A stretch of DNA of 64,000 nt, taken from an uncultured Lachnospiraceae bacterium (lineage in GTDB: Bacteria; Bacillota; Clostridia; Lachnospirales; Lachnospiraceae). The stretch's first letter is position 1. The number at the start of each line of letters is the position of its first letter. Positions 18,151 through 26,902 of this stretch are shown here, piece after piece. Under the pieces are notes generated by a model that searched no databases, was not told the origin of the DNA, and worked only from the letters and a program-made list of their open reading frames with translations. The DNA is taken from NCBI GenBank assembly GCA_947246015.1, contig CAMXQE010000012.1:1-64000 (forward strand). The letters are read 5' to 3'. Made by a program: the position numbers and the translations under genes.

Positions 18151-19562
18151 CGCTTCTTCTCCCGTAAGTTTCCTGCCTCGTCATACAGCATAACCGCCAG
18201 CGCACAGTAAAACAATCCCATACTGTATATCATATAACGGGGCTGTGTGAAAATCGTAACACCCACCACGCCGCAGTTAAGCGCCAGACCAAGCAATACG
18301 ATTTCGGCAAAAGCCGCCGTTTCATCCGGCCTGTTCCAGCACCTGCGCCTGCGTACTCCTGCGATATACAGACCGGTATAGAGCAGATAAACCAGCAGTG
18401 CATATACATTCAGGAAGCGGTTCTCCCTTGCGACAGAATTCACAAAGCCCTTCCATATATTCGCCGCTACGAGCCAGACAAGTTTTCCCTTTTCCTGCCT
18501 GATCAGCACCTTTATCATATCGCTGCAGTATACATCATACTGAAGGGCTTCATGAATCGGATTCCCGTCTCCATACTCACGGATATAATCATGAAACACC
18601 GGATTGACAATGCCGTAGCCAATTGCATCATAACTGTCCGCATAATGGGTCGTCAGCCCTGTCCACCCTTCCGGCGCATACCGCATATTCAATCCTTCCG
18701 CATCGGCACGGACACGGATTTCCTCATAGAACTCCTTCAGCACCCCGTCCTGAAACAGCTCCCTGTCATCCTCCTCCGCAGTATAAATCAGCGTACACAA
18801 AATCCCCATCGAATTGCCCGCATGTTCCATCCATTCGCCGCGCACACAGCGATTGTACAGCCGGTCTGTCATTTTCCCTGCAAACAGCAGAGCTGCCGTC
18901 AGCAGCAGCAGACCCGCCAGTTTTTTCAGTTCCCGCTTTTTTATCAGGTAATACAGGATAAAAACCGCCGCCATCAGACAGAGCGTCAGAAGCATCTGCT
19001 TGCGCAGGTTGATGAGCAGGAAAGCCAGACACGCGGTTCCGGCCAGATTCCGCCGCTTCCGCTTCATGACATAGCAGTAAAGCTGCACGACAAATAAAAC
19101 ATACAGCGGAAAGCCTAATCCTTCCGTCATGATACTGACCGTATAGGAAGACCCCCTGTTGGCAACCAGACGGTTCAGAAGCACCACGCAGAACTGGAAT
19201 CCTGCTGCCAGCACCGCCAGAAGACGACTGTCTCCTTTATATCTCTTTATGGTAACCGCCAGCTTCCATGCCGCATAAGCCATCAGAATACTCTGCATCA
19301 CAACCACCGGCATCAGATATCCCTCTTCCCCGAATATCGTACGGAATACCCACAGCCACGTCGGATACAGCGGCTCTCTCGTAATATCCATACTGGAATA
19401 ACTCATGGAATCCTTACACCAGACCGGACCGTCATAAAACGGAAAAAAAAGATAAAAGCACAGGCAGACTGCAAACAGCCCTGCCTCCCACCTTTTTTCT
19501 TTATACTTTTCTTTGTCCTTCATATAACCTTTGATTCTCTCTATCCAAATCATTCTGTCCAT
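18147..19562 (-). CDS. Multi-spanning membrane protein of unknown function
   Basis: 471 residues with about 10 hydrophobic segments and basic loops. The first periplasmic-side loop includes DGPVWCKDSMSYSSMDITRE, suggestive of a GT-C-like acidic loop, but I do not recognise a named family. ATG 19562 and ATG 19553 are both possible starts. It is coupled to the DUF6044-like gene and preceded closely by the glycosyltransferase ending at 19585. Confidence 0.6.
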   Translation of the reverse strand: MDRMIWIERIKGYMKDKEKYKEKRWEAGLFAVCLCFYLFFPFYDGPVWCKDSMSYSSMDITREPLYPTWLWVFRTIFGEEGYLMPVVVMQSILMAYAAWKLAVTIKRYKGDSRLLAVLAAGFQFCVVLLNRLVANRGSSYTVSIMTEGLGFPLYVLFVVQLYCYVMKRKRRNLAGTACLAFLLINLRKQMLLTLCLMAAVFILYYLIKKRELKKLAGLLLLTAALLFAGKMTDRLYNRCVRGEWMEHAGNSMGILCTLIYTAEEDDRELFQDGVLKEFYEEIRVRADAEGLNMRYAPEGWTGLTTHYADSYDAIGYGIVNPVFHDYIREYGDGNPIHEALQYDVYCSDMIKVLIRQEKGKLVWLVAANIWKGFVNSVARENRFLNVYALLVYLLYTGLYIAGVRRRRCWNRPDETAAFAEIVLLGLALNCGVVGVTIFTQPRYMIYSMGLFYCALAVMLYDEAGNLREKKR

Positions 19563-19584
19563 CTCACCTGCTGCCGCTGTCCGT

Positions 19585-20511
19585 CTATTGCCTGTCCCGT
19601 TTAATCATATTCAGCTGGATTTCAAAATCCCTCCGGTTCTTGATTGCCATATTGGACAGAATCAGCCCTGCAAAAAAAGACTGTATCGCCGCCAGCATCA
19701 CAAAGCCGCATACAAACAGCGTGGGGAACTTGGCCACCAGCCCTGTCTGAACGAATTCCACCAGCACCGGAATAAAAAATACAATGGAAATCACCGCCAG
19801 CAGCAGCGCTAACAGCGTAAAAAATCCCAAAGGCTTATAATCCTTATAAAGACGTCCGATGGTTCCCAGCACTTTCAGTCCGTCAGAATAAGTATTCAGC
19901 TTCGATTCGCTTCCCTCCGGCCTGTCCCGGTACTCCACGATGACATTTTCTATCTGCATATTATTAGAAACTGCATGGATGGTCATCTCCGTTTCGATTT
20001 CAAACCCTTTGGACAGCACCGGAAATGTTTTTACAAATGCATAGCTGAATGCACGGTATCCCGTCATAATATCCTTTACATCGCAGCCAAACAGACGGTT
20101 GATACTGCCTCTTACCAGACTGTTTCCCATATTGTGGAAGGGACGCTTATTCTCTGTAAAATAGGTGGAAGACAGCCTGTCCCCTACTACCATATCCGCA
20201 TTGTGGTTCAATACCCTGTCCACCATTTCAGGCGCATATTCCATCGGGTAGGTATCATCCCCGTCCACCATCACATAACATTCCGCATCGATTTCCCTGA
20301 ACATTCTCCTGATTACATTGCCTTTTCCCTGCATATATTCATAACGGATGACCGCTCCGGCCTGTGAAGCCAGTTCCACGGTCCTGTCCCTGGAATTATT
20401 GTCATATACATACACCACTGCCTCAGGCAGCGCCTTTTTCGCATCCGCAACTACTTTTGCAATGGTTTTCTCCTCATTATAACATGGTACCAATACTGCA
20501 ATTTTATCCAT
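19585..20511 (-). CDS. Family 2 glycosyltransferase, DPM1/GtrB-like, with C-terminal membrane pair
   Basis: 308 residues; the start is ATG 20511 rather than a GTG 15 bases upstream. The GT-A fold is shown by VLVPCYNEEKTIAKVV, YDNNSRDRT and the DGDDTYP (DxD-type) motif. Two membrane segments (about 230-255 and 265-290) close the protein, as in polyprenyl-phosphate sugar synthases. It probably loads a sugar onto undecaprenyl phosphate for use by the neighbouring GT-C-like membrane proteins. Confidence 0.85.
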   Translation of the reverse strand: MDKIAVLVPCYNEEKTIAKVVADAKKALPEAVVYVYDNNSRDRTVELASQAGAVIRYEYMQGKGNVIRRMFREIDAECYVMVDGDDTYPMEYAPEMVDRVLNHNADMVVGDRLSSTYFTENKRPFHNMGNSLVRGSINRLFGCDVKDIMTGYRAFSYAFVKTFPVLSKGFEIETEMTIHAVSNNMQIENVIVEYRDRPEGSESKLNTYSDGLKVLGTIGRLYKDYKPLGFFTLLALLLAVISIVFFIPVLVEFVQTGLVAKFPTLFVCGFVMLAAIQSFFAGLILSNMAIKNRRDFEIQLNMIKRDRQ

Positions 20512-20571
20512 CTTTCTTTCTCCCACTGTTTATCGTTACCTTATTTTAACAGAATATCCCTGCATCGTCCA

Positions 20572-22104
20572 TTAAAATCCCTGATAAATGAATTCCGCCG
20601 CGCTGTACTCCGGCCCGTAATATCCCAGCAGAATCGTGTAAAACAAAAGTGCATACCATAAAATAAAGCGCACCGGCAGTTTTTTCTTCTCAATCCGTTC
20701 CCTCACCGGCCCTTTCTGCTGCATCAGAGATACTGTAAACAGAATGCACAGAGACACCACGGCGATAACCGCTTCGATGAAATCCAGCCCCGGCGTGAAA
20801 AGAGTGCCTTCCGCTGCTCCTCTTGCACTCCCGCAGACCGCCGCTTTCAGCATATGTAGGGCAGCCGCCAGGGACTCCGCCCGGAAGAAAACAAAGCCGA
20901 TATTTACAAGAAAAAAAGTCCGGAGGATACGAAGACCGTCCACCCACTTACTCTTCGAATCCACATGGCATTTCTCCATCAGCTTTCCGTAAAACGGCGT
21001 AAGCAGTTCCCCGCACACGATATAGGCCCAGTGCAGCAGACCGGAACCAATGACAAACTTCCAGTCCCCGCCGTGCCAGACGCCTACCGTAAACCAGAGA
21101 AGAAACATCGCCAGAAAAGTCGTAAGCTGTTTTCCCCGTTTCTTACCGAAACGTTCCCTCATCCGCTTTCCCGTCTGCGTGAAAAACTGCGTGCGCAGGA
21201 TTGGATAAAATACATATTCCTTCATCCAGACGCCAAGCGAAATATGCCATCTGCGCCAGTACTCGGAAATGGTTTTTGAAAAAAACGGCGTTTCAAAGTT
21301 TTCCGGCAGCCGCAGCCCGAATGTCTGCGACATCCCCAGTACAATATCCATACTCCCTGAGAAATTAGTATAGAGCTGAAATGCATAACATACCGTGGCA
21401 ATCCAGATATAAATACCGGAATAGGCCGTATAATCATCGTATACGGCATTCACAATCAGGTTCATCCTCTCCGAAATCACCAGTATCTTAAAAAAACCCC
21501 ACACCATCCGCTGAAAGCCGAACACTACCTGCCGGTAATCAAACGCATGAGGAGCAAAAAACTGCTCCCCGTCCTCCCTGTAACGGAGTATCGGCCCGGA
21601 CAATACCGCCGGAAAATACATGCCGTACAATGCCAGCCGGAAGAAACTCTTCTGGGGCACAGCTATCTTATTATAAACATCGATGACATATCCTAAAATG
21701 GAAAACGTATAAAAGGACACTCCCAAAGGCGCCATCAGCTTTAATCCGGCCAGCACATCCCCGCTTCCTCCAAACAGCCGGACCAGGCCGTTTACCGTAT
21801 GCACTGCAAAGTTCACATACTTTAATACCACCAGTATGCCAATCAGAACCGCCGTCACGCCAAACAGCGCCATGCGCCTTTTCTTTTCATCATCCGTTCC
21901 CGCCATCACCCGGATTCCTGCATATGCCGCCGCACATGCCGCAATCGGATAAAGAATCAGTATTCCGTTTCCTGTCAGCAGGTAATAGGCAACGCTCACA
22001 AAAAGTAAAAATACCCATTGCGTTTTTTTCGGAATCAGATAATATAGAATTAAGATACAGGTATAAAAACATAAAAAATAAAACGATGTAAACGTAGCTT
22101 GCAT
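20572..22104 (-). CDS. MBOAT family O-acyltransferase (AlgI/DltB-like)
   Basis: 510 residues. I choose ATG 22104, because the longer frame reads through the divergent gene's repeats. It is multi-spanning, with the MBOAT signatures SFYTFSILGYVIDVY, EYWRRWHISLGVWMKEYVFYP and WHGGDWKFVIGSGLLHW, whose histidine is the expected catalytic residue. MBOAT enzymes pass acyl groups across the membrane to glycans or teichoic acid. Its start is only 18 bases from that of the divergent VOC gene. It likely works with the SGNH proteins and carrier protein nearby. Confidence 0.9.
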   Translation of the reverse strand: MQATFTSFYFLCFYTCILILYYLIPKKTQWVFLLFVSVAYYLLTGNGILILYPIAACAAAYAGIRVMAGTDDEKKRRMALFGVTAVLIGILVVLKYVNFAVHTVNGLVRLFGGSGDVLAGLKLMAPLGVSFYTFSILGYVIDVYNKIAVPQKSFFRLALYGMYFPAVLSGPILRYREDGEQFFAPHAFDYRQVVFGFQRMVWGFFKILVISERMNLIVNAVYDDYTAYSGIYIWIATVCYAFQLYTNFSGSMDIVLGMSQTFGLRLPENFETPFFSKTISEYWRRWHISLGVWMKEYVFYPILRTQFFTQTGKRMRERFGKKRGKQLTTFLAMFLLWFTVGVWHGGDWKFVIGSGLLHWAYIVCGELLTPFYGKLMEKCHVDSKSKWVDGLRILRTFFLVNIGFVFFRAESLAAALHMLKAAVCGSARGAAEGTLFTPGLDFIEAVIAVVSLCILFTVSLMQQKGPVRERIEKKKLPVRFILWYALLFYTILLGYYGPEYSAAEFIYQGF

Positions 22105-22122
22105 AAGAACAGGAGCCTTTCT

Positions 22123-22602
22123 ATGAATCAAAACACGAATCAAAACACGAATCAAAATACAACTCAAAACATGTATCAAAATACAGACCGAAATCCGGAT
22201 TCCAATCACTCATTAAAAGTACATCATATCGGATATCTGGTCAAAAAAATGGATGCGGCCATAAATGCTTTCCGGCATCTGGGCTACACCGTCCGTCAGG
22301 ATACGGTTTACGATACAATCAGGGGAATCCACATCTGCTTTATGGAAAAGGACGGTTATGTCATAGAGCTTGTCTCCCCTGCCGGCAGCGAATCTATCGT
22401 GGCAGGGCTTCTGAAAAGATACAAAAACAGCCCTTACCACATCTGCTATGAAACGCAGGATTTGGACAAAGAGCTTGCAGCGCTCACCGCAGAGGGCTAC
22501 GCTGCTATGGACGCACCGACACCGGCTCCCGCTCTGGACGGCCGGCGTGTAGTATTTTTAATGAATCCGTTTCTCGGCATGATAGAACTGCTGGAAGCCT
22601 GA
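22123..22602 (+). CDS. VOC (glyoxalase/epimerase-like) family protein
   Basis: 159 residues from ATG 22123 with AGGAG seven bases upstream. The first 25 residues are low-complexity Asn/Gln/Thr repeats encoded by 12-base DNA repeats. The rest is a VOC fold: VHHIGYLVKKMDAAINAF (metal His), YVIELVSP (metal Glu), YHICYET and GMIELLE. It is most like methylmalonyl-CoA epimerase-type proteins, but no substrate can be assigned. Several such proteins occur beside carrier proteins in surface or lipid loci, as here with the ACP gene at 22723. Confidence 0.8.
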   Translation: MNQNTNQNTNQNTTQNMYQNTDRNPDSNHSLKVHHIGYLVKKMDAAINAFRHLGYTVRQDTVYDTIRGIHICFMEKDGYVIELVSPAGSESIVAGLLKRYKNSPYHICYETQDLDKELAALTAEGYAAMDAPTPAPALDGRRVVFLMNPFLGMIELLEA

Positions 22603-22632
22603 TTCCGGTCCTTTTCCTCTCCCGTATCCCAA

Positions 22633-22700
22633 AGCGTGTTTGAAAATTCATTCCCGCAAAATGGGATGGCATCTTGCAGAAAGCAATTTTCAAACACGCT
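22633..22700. terminator. Long hairpin between convergent VOC and ACP genes
   Basis: A perfect 16-bp stem (22633-22648 with 22685-22700) encloses a 36-base loop that contains a further short pairing. It lies between convergent stop codons. There is no long T-run, so it may be a repeat element that also stops transcription. Confidence 0.6.
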
Positions 22701-22722
22701 CCAAACTGCGCACCTGTTATCG

Positions 22723-22968
22723 TCAGTCCGTAATCTGGCTTAAAATAATATCAGCCATTTCCCCAACGTTCTTCATGGCAACTACCTGCCCCATGGAGAA
22801 CTTCATGCCGAATTCCTGTTCTACTGCCGCAATCAGGCTGATATGCTCCAGGGAATCCCATTCCTCAATATCCGCCGAAGTCGTTGCGTCGTTTACGGTA
22901 ATCGACGCATCGTCAAATACATCCCGGAACACCTCATTCAATGTGGAAAATACTTCTTCTCTTGTCAT
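22723..22968 (-). CDS. Acyl carrier protein
   Basis: 81 residues; start ATG 22968 with GGAAGGA upstream. An acidic four-helix carrier with the phosphopantetheine site in EWDSLEH (Ser 39). A standalone carrier beside MBOAT and SGNH genes recalls the DltC role in D-alanylation, but no adenylating ligase (DltA) is visible in the window. It is followed downstream on the minus strand by the 22.6-kb hairpin and preceded by the SGNH lipoprotein gene. Confidence 0.88.
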   Translation of the reverse strand: MTREEVFSTLNEVFRDVFDDASITVNDATTSADIEEWDSLEHISLIAAVEQEFGMKFSMGQVVAMKNVGEMADIILSQITD

Positions 22969-23071
22969 TTCAGTCCTTCCTTTCATCTCTCGCTATCCGT
23001 TTTTGTCCGGCTGCCATTCATTTTTCCCGAAACCGTAACATATTTTACCATACTTTACGGATTACTGCCAC

Positions 23072-24130
23072 TTAATTATTTCTTGTCTCCTCACATTCCA
23101 ATATAATCTGTGACAATTTTCTTGCATATGCCTCTCTCCCCTTCGCGGAAAGATGCACCCCGTCTTCCAGATACTCATCCGCCGTATACGCATCCAGACC
23201 GATTCCCTCGTAAGCATTTAAGAACAGCGTATTTAAATCCGCCGATACATTTCCGCATACACGGTGGTATTCTACCAGATTGGCAATCCCGTTGCTCGAC
23301 ATGTTCCCGTCTCCCAGATAGGTGCCGTCGCTCGCCCAGAAATGCGCATAATTCGGCGAGCACAGAACAATCTGGGCATCGGGATAATATTCCCTTAAGT
23401 TTTTAACAGCAATGCGCAATGCGCCTACATAGGTATAAGGGTCGTACACCGACTCTTCATTGTTTAACGGCATACTGCTCAGGAAATCATTCATTCCGTA
23501 TTCCAGCACAAAATAATCGGTCTCGGAAAAATCGCACATATCAAATATTTCCCGCGCCGTAAAACCGTCCATAATCGATGGGTCCACATTTCCGCAGATG
23601 GCATGTACGACGCCCTGGAGCGACCTCGAAGTCCACTCTTCATATTCCGCCTTTTCGCCGGTCGGCAGGGCTGCCGTCGTCCCTCCCATAGCCAGATTAT
23701 ATACATCCGCATCGCAGTATTCGCCTGTCAGATGGGCAATGCCCGTTTCATTCCGGTAACCGTCTAAAATGCTGTCTCCTAAAAAAACAATCTGAAGCTT
23801 ATTCACTGCATGTCTTTCCGGTATTGCATCCGTCACATCCTGTTCTCCGATTTCCGGCTCGTTTAAATCCTCCGGTGCAAGCACGACCTGTTCCGGCAGT
23901 TCTGTTTCTGCGTCTTTTGTCTCCTGCCTCCGGTTTGCCTCATTCTCCTTTTCATTTTCATTCTCTTTGTCCATTTCCGGTGTGGAATGCGTATTCTGCA
24001 CAATCTGTCCGCCTGCAGCATCCTCTCCCTCTACGGCATTCTCTTCCACCCGGTTTCCGCAGGCGGCCAGCAGTCCGACCGCCAGGACGGTCAATAATCC
24101 CATATAGATTCTTTTCATGCTTTTTTTCAT
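23072..24130 (-). CDS. SGNH/GDSL-family lipoprotein hydrolase
   Basis: 352 residues. A signal peptide ends at the lipobox LLAACGN (Cys about 24), and an acidic Glu/Asn-rich linker (about 27-95) leads to the SGNH domain: FLGDSILDGY, EYGMNDFLSSMP and DGVHLSAKGREAYA (catalytic Asp/His). It is probably an extracytoplasmic esterase or acetyltransferase partner. It has the same plan as the protein at 12106-13149 and lies 104 bases upstream of the ACP gene in the same orientation. Confidence 0.86.
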   Translation of the reverse strand: MKKSMKRIYMGLLTVLAVGLLAACGNRVEENAVEGEDAAGGQIVQNTHSTPEMDKENENEKENEANRRQETKDAETELPEQVVLAPEDLNEPEIGEQDVTDAIPERHAVNKLQIVFLGDSILDGYRNETGIAHLTGEYCDADVYNLAMGGTTAALPTGEKAEYEEWTSRSLQGVVHAICGNVDPSIMDGFTAREIFDMCDFSETDYFVLEYGMNDFLSSMPLNNEESVYDPYTYVGALRIAVKNLREYYPDAQIVLCSPNYAHFWASDGTYLGDGNMSSNGIANLVEYHRVCGNVSADLNTLFLNAYEGIGLDAYTADEYLEDGVHLSAKGREAYARKLSQIILECEETRNN

Positions 24131-24491
24131 GCTTCCTTTTTCTCCCTTCTGCTTTTTCTGCTTTCATGTATATTTTATTTTTTCCTGTTCATATTCTTTA
24201 TGACCGCCTTTTTGGATTTTTGTTTACGGATTTCTTCTCTTATGAATTTCCGCTTTTATGGATTCCCTTTTATGGATTCCTTTTTTATGGATTTCTGCTT
24301 TTATGGACTCCCTTTTATGGACTTCCGCTTTTTTCAGTCCGGGTTTTTCCGGGTTTAAGGAAAAGTTTCGTATGCCTTAAGGGAAACTTAATAATTTTCT
24401 GTTTTAATGTTCCGTAGCAATATTTTCCTTATTTTGGAAAAAATATTATTATGATACATTCAATGACTTTAAGAAAGTTCAGAGGTTGCAT
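24131..24491. repeat. Intergenic region with degenerate tandem repeat
   Basis: From about 24239 to 24334 there are six imperfect 14-16-base tandem units with the consensus TTTTATGGATTCC. The remainder contains a palindromic AATATTTTCC...GGAAAAAATATT (about 24419-24447) close to the MBOAT start, possibly an operator. No gene was seen. Confidence 0.6.
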
Positions 24492-25886
24492 ATGCTGTTT
24501 AACTCTATGGCCTTTGCCATATTTTTACCAATTGTTTTTATATTATACTGGTCCGTCCCCGTCCGATACCGTTATCTGCTCCTGATTGCAGCCAGCTATT
24601 ATTTCTATATGAGCATGGATATAAAATATGCCGTACTGCTCCTGTTCACCACTGCCTCCTCCTATGCGCTGGCTCTTTGCATGGAGTATTCCGGAAGTAC
24701 ACAGCTGCGGAAAACTATTTTCGTCACAGGAATTGCGGTGCTGCTTACCCCCCTGTTCCTTTTTAAATATTCCCATATGCTGTTCCCCACGCTGCCGGCT
24801 ACCATACAGTTTATGCTTCCGGTAGGTATTTCATTCTATACCTTCCAGACATTGGGATACCTGGCTGACGTTTACCTGAAAAAATACCCGGCCGAACGGC
24901 ACTTTGGATACTACTGCCTGTTTGTTTCCTTTTTTCCGCAGCTTTTATCAGGCCCCATCGGACGGGGCGGCAGTCTTCTGCCGCAATGGAAGAACCCGCG
25001 TCCTTTTGACCCTTCGAGGGCTTCTTACGGACTGAAGCTAATGGCAGTCGGATACTATAAAAAACTGGTAGTGGCTGCGCTTCTGGCGCCTACCGTGGAT
25101 GCAGTCTATGACAATACGGACAGTTACATCGGACTGATTTACATTCTTGCAACCTTCCTGTTTGCCATACAGATTTACTGTGACTTTTCCGGTTATACCG
25201 ATATCGCCATCGGCTGTGCCATGCTTTTTGGAATAACCCTTGCGGACAATTTTAAAAGCCCTTATTTCTCGCATGGCATAAAAGAATTCTGGAGCCGCTG
25301 GCACATTTCGCTCTCCACATGGTTCCGGGATTATATTTATATCCCTCTCGGCGGCAGCCACTGCGGACGGTTCCGCCATGCCCTGAACCTGATGTTGACC
25401 TTCCTCATCAGCGGGCTTTGGCACGGCGCCGGTATCACCTATATCATCTGGGGCGGGCTGCACGGCCTGTATCAGATTCTCGAAAACTCTTTCTTCCGCC
25501 GGAAAGAAAAAAACAAAAGCGGCATGGCCGCCGCTCTGATAACCTTCCTTGCCGTATGTTTTGCATGGATTTTCTTCCGTGCCAATAACCTGACGGATGC
25601 ATGGCGGATTATTTCCAACAGTTTTTCCGGTATTACTGATTTGGAACAATACTTAAAGACCGCCGTCATCTGTCTGGACATGACCTACGGGCATATGGCC
25701 TACATCGGCATCCCCATACTGCTCCTCGCCGTTTATGACTATGCCTCGCTAAAAACAGATGTCATCGCATATATCTCTTCCAGAAAGATTTGGATACGCT
25801 ATCCGGCCTATATCCTTTTCCTTCTGCTTATACTTTTATTTTCCGAGAAAGGAGTATCGACAGAATTTTACTATTTCCAATTCTGA
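24492..25886 (+). CDS. MBOAT family O-acyltransferase (AlgI-like)
   Basis: 464 residues from ATG 24492 with AGAGG upstream. It has the typical AlgI layout: many membrane segments, MLPVGISFYTFQTLGYLADVY, KEFWSRWHISLSTWFRDYIY, and the catalytic-histidine region LISGLWHGAGITYIIWGGLH. It is predicted to O-acetylate an exported glycan together with the SGNH-like partner encoded 12 bases downstream (25899). This is a second, separately organised MBOAT unit on the opposite strand from the first. Confidence 0.93.
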   Translation: MLFNSMAFAIFLPIVFILYWSVPVRYRYLLLIAASYYFYMSMDIKYAVLLLFTTASSYALALCMEYSGSTQLRKTIFVTGIAVLLTPLFLFKYSHMLFPTLPATIQFMLPVGISFYTFQTLGYLADVYLKKYPAERHFGYYCLFVSFFPQLLSGPIGRGGSLLPQWKNPRPFDPSRASYGLKLMAVGYYKKLVVAALLAPTVDAVYDNTDSYIGLIYILATFLFAIQIYCDFSGYTDIAIGCAMLFGITLADNFKSPYFSHGIKEFWSRWHISLSTWFRDYIYIPLGGSHCGRFRHALNLMLTFLISGLWHGAGITYIIWGGLHGLYQILENSFFRRKEKNKSGMAAALITFLAVCFAWIFFRANNLTDAWRIISNSFSGITDLEQYLKTAVICLDMTYGHMAYIGIPILLLAVYDYASLKTDVIAYISSRKIWIRYPAYILFLLLILLFSEKGVSTEFYYFQF

Positions 25887-25898
25887 CGGCAGCTGATT

Positions 25899-26900
25899 AT
25901 GAAACCTTTTCATCCTTTTATCAACTTCACAGCCAAATGTTTCGCCGTATGCGGGAGCGTCATCTTCCTGCTCTTTTTACTGAACCTCCGCTACGAACAG
26001 GTGATGGACCGCCCTTACAGCGACGCTGATAAATTCCGTTATATGAATTCCACTTATAACAATATCCAAATCTGCAATATAGGCAGTTCCCACGGAGAGT
26101 ATGCCTTTTACTATGAAGACCTCTCCAAAAAATCCGGTTACCAGTGTTTTAACTTTGCCATGGCCAGCCAGACTTACGACTACGACTATGCGGTTCTTTC
26201 CATGTACCGGAACCACTTTGCAAAAGACTGCATTATGTTCATCCCCGTTTCCTACTTTTCTTTTAATAACGAAGTCATCAACGAAACGGAAGAGGAATTC
26301 CTGCGTGCAAAATATTATACCTTTTTATCTCCCAGGTATATCCCTCACTATGACCCTTATATCGACATCGTCACCCACTATTTCCCCATCCTGTCCGCCG
26401 GCGAGGATATCTCGAAGCTGCTCCCCTCCTTTTCCCTGCGCGCCCTTGCTGCAGAAGCCGCCCCGGCGGATAACCATGACGGGCCGTCCGAAGAGGAATT
26501 TCTCCAGAAGGCGCTGGACCGGTACAGCAGGCATATGGATGATAAAGAGGAATATTTCATGGCGGAACGCATCGATAACTTATATGCCATTCTCAGCTTC
26601 TGTGAAGACCATGGTATCACGCCCGTTTTAATCACGACTCCTTATACCAGTTACTACTATGAACAGGCATCCGTCGAATTCAAAGAACAGTTCCGCAGCC
26701 TCATCTCTTCCATTGCCTCGGATTGCGGAGTGTCTTACTATGATTATTCGGAGGATGAACGTTTTTCAAATCATTTGGAATATTTCTCCGATGCGGACCA
26801 CCTGAATGATGACGGAGCCGCCCTGTTCATGGACATAATAAAACAGGAAATCCCCGAATTTGCGGATTTCCTGTCACGTAATCAGTTTCAGTCAGACTGA
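25899..26900 (+). CDS. SGNH-like membrane-anchored partner of MBOAT (AlgJ/AlgX/DltD-like)
   Basis: 333 residues. One N-terminal membrane anchor (about 14-31) precedes an extracytoplasmic SGNH-like domain with NIGSSHGEYAF (nucleophile Ser region), FAMASQTYDYD and a C-terminal DADHLNDDGA catalytic pair. It is coupled to the preceding MBOAT gene, a standard two-component O-acetylation unit. Its stop codon overlaps the end of the convergent restriction-modification gene, so both proteins end in FQSD. Confidence 0.85.
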   Translation: MKPFHPFINFTAKCFAVCGSVIFLLFLLNLRYEQVMDRPYSDADKFRYMNSTYNNIQICNIGSSHGEYAFYYEDLSKKSGYQCFNFAMASQTYDYDYAVLSMYRNHFAKDCIMFIPVSYFSFNNEVINETEEEFLRAKYYTFLSPRYIPHYDPYIDIVTHYFPILSAGEDISKLLPSFSLRALAAEAAPADNHDGPSEEEFLQKALDRYSRHMDDKEEYFMAERIDNLYAILSFCEDHGITPVLITTPYTSYYYEQASVEFKEQFRSLISSIASDCGVSYYDYSEDERFSNHLEYFSDADHLNDDGAALFMDIIKQEIPEFADFLSRNQFQSD

Positions 26901-26902
26901 AA
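26886..26902. terminator. Palindrome spanning two overlapping convergent stop codons
   Basis: TTTCAGT-CAG-ACTGAAA, followed by T5 on the plus strand. Both the plus-strand TGA (26898-26900) and the minus-strand TGA (26888-26890) lie inside it, so one small hairpin probably serves both genes. Confidence 0.55.

Noticed and set aside
24239-24334. Possible CRISPR array
   Set aside because: The units are short, contiguous and degenerate, with no spacers; no cas genes are present. The same applies to 35803-35872.
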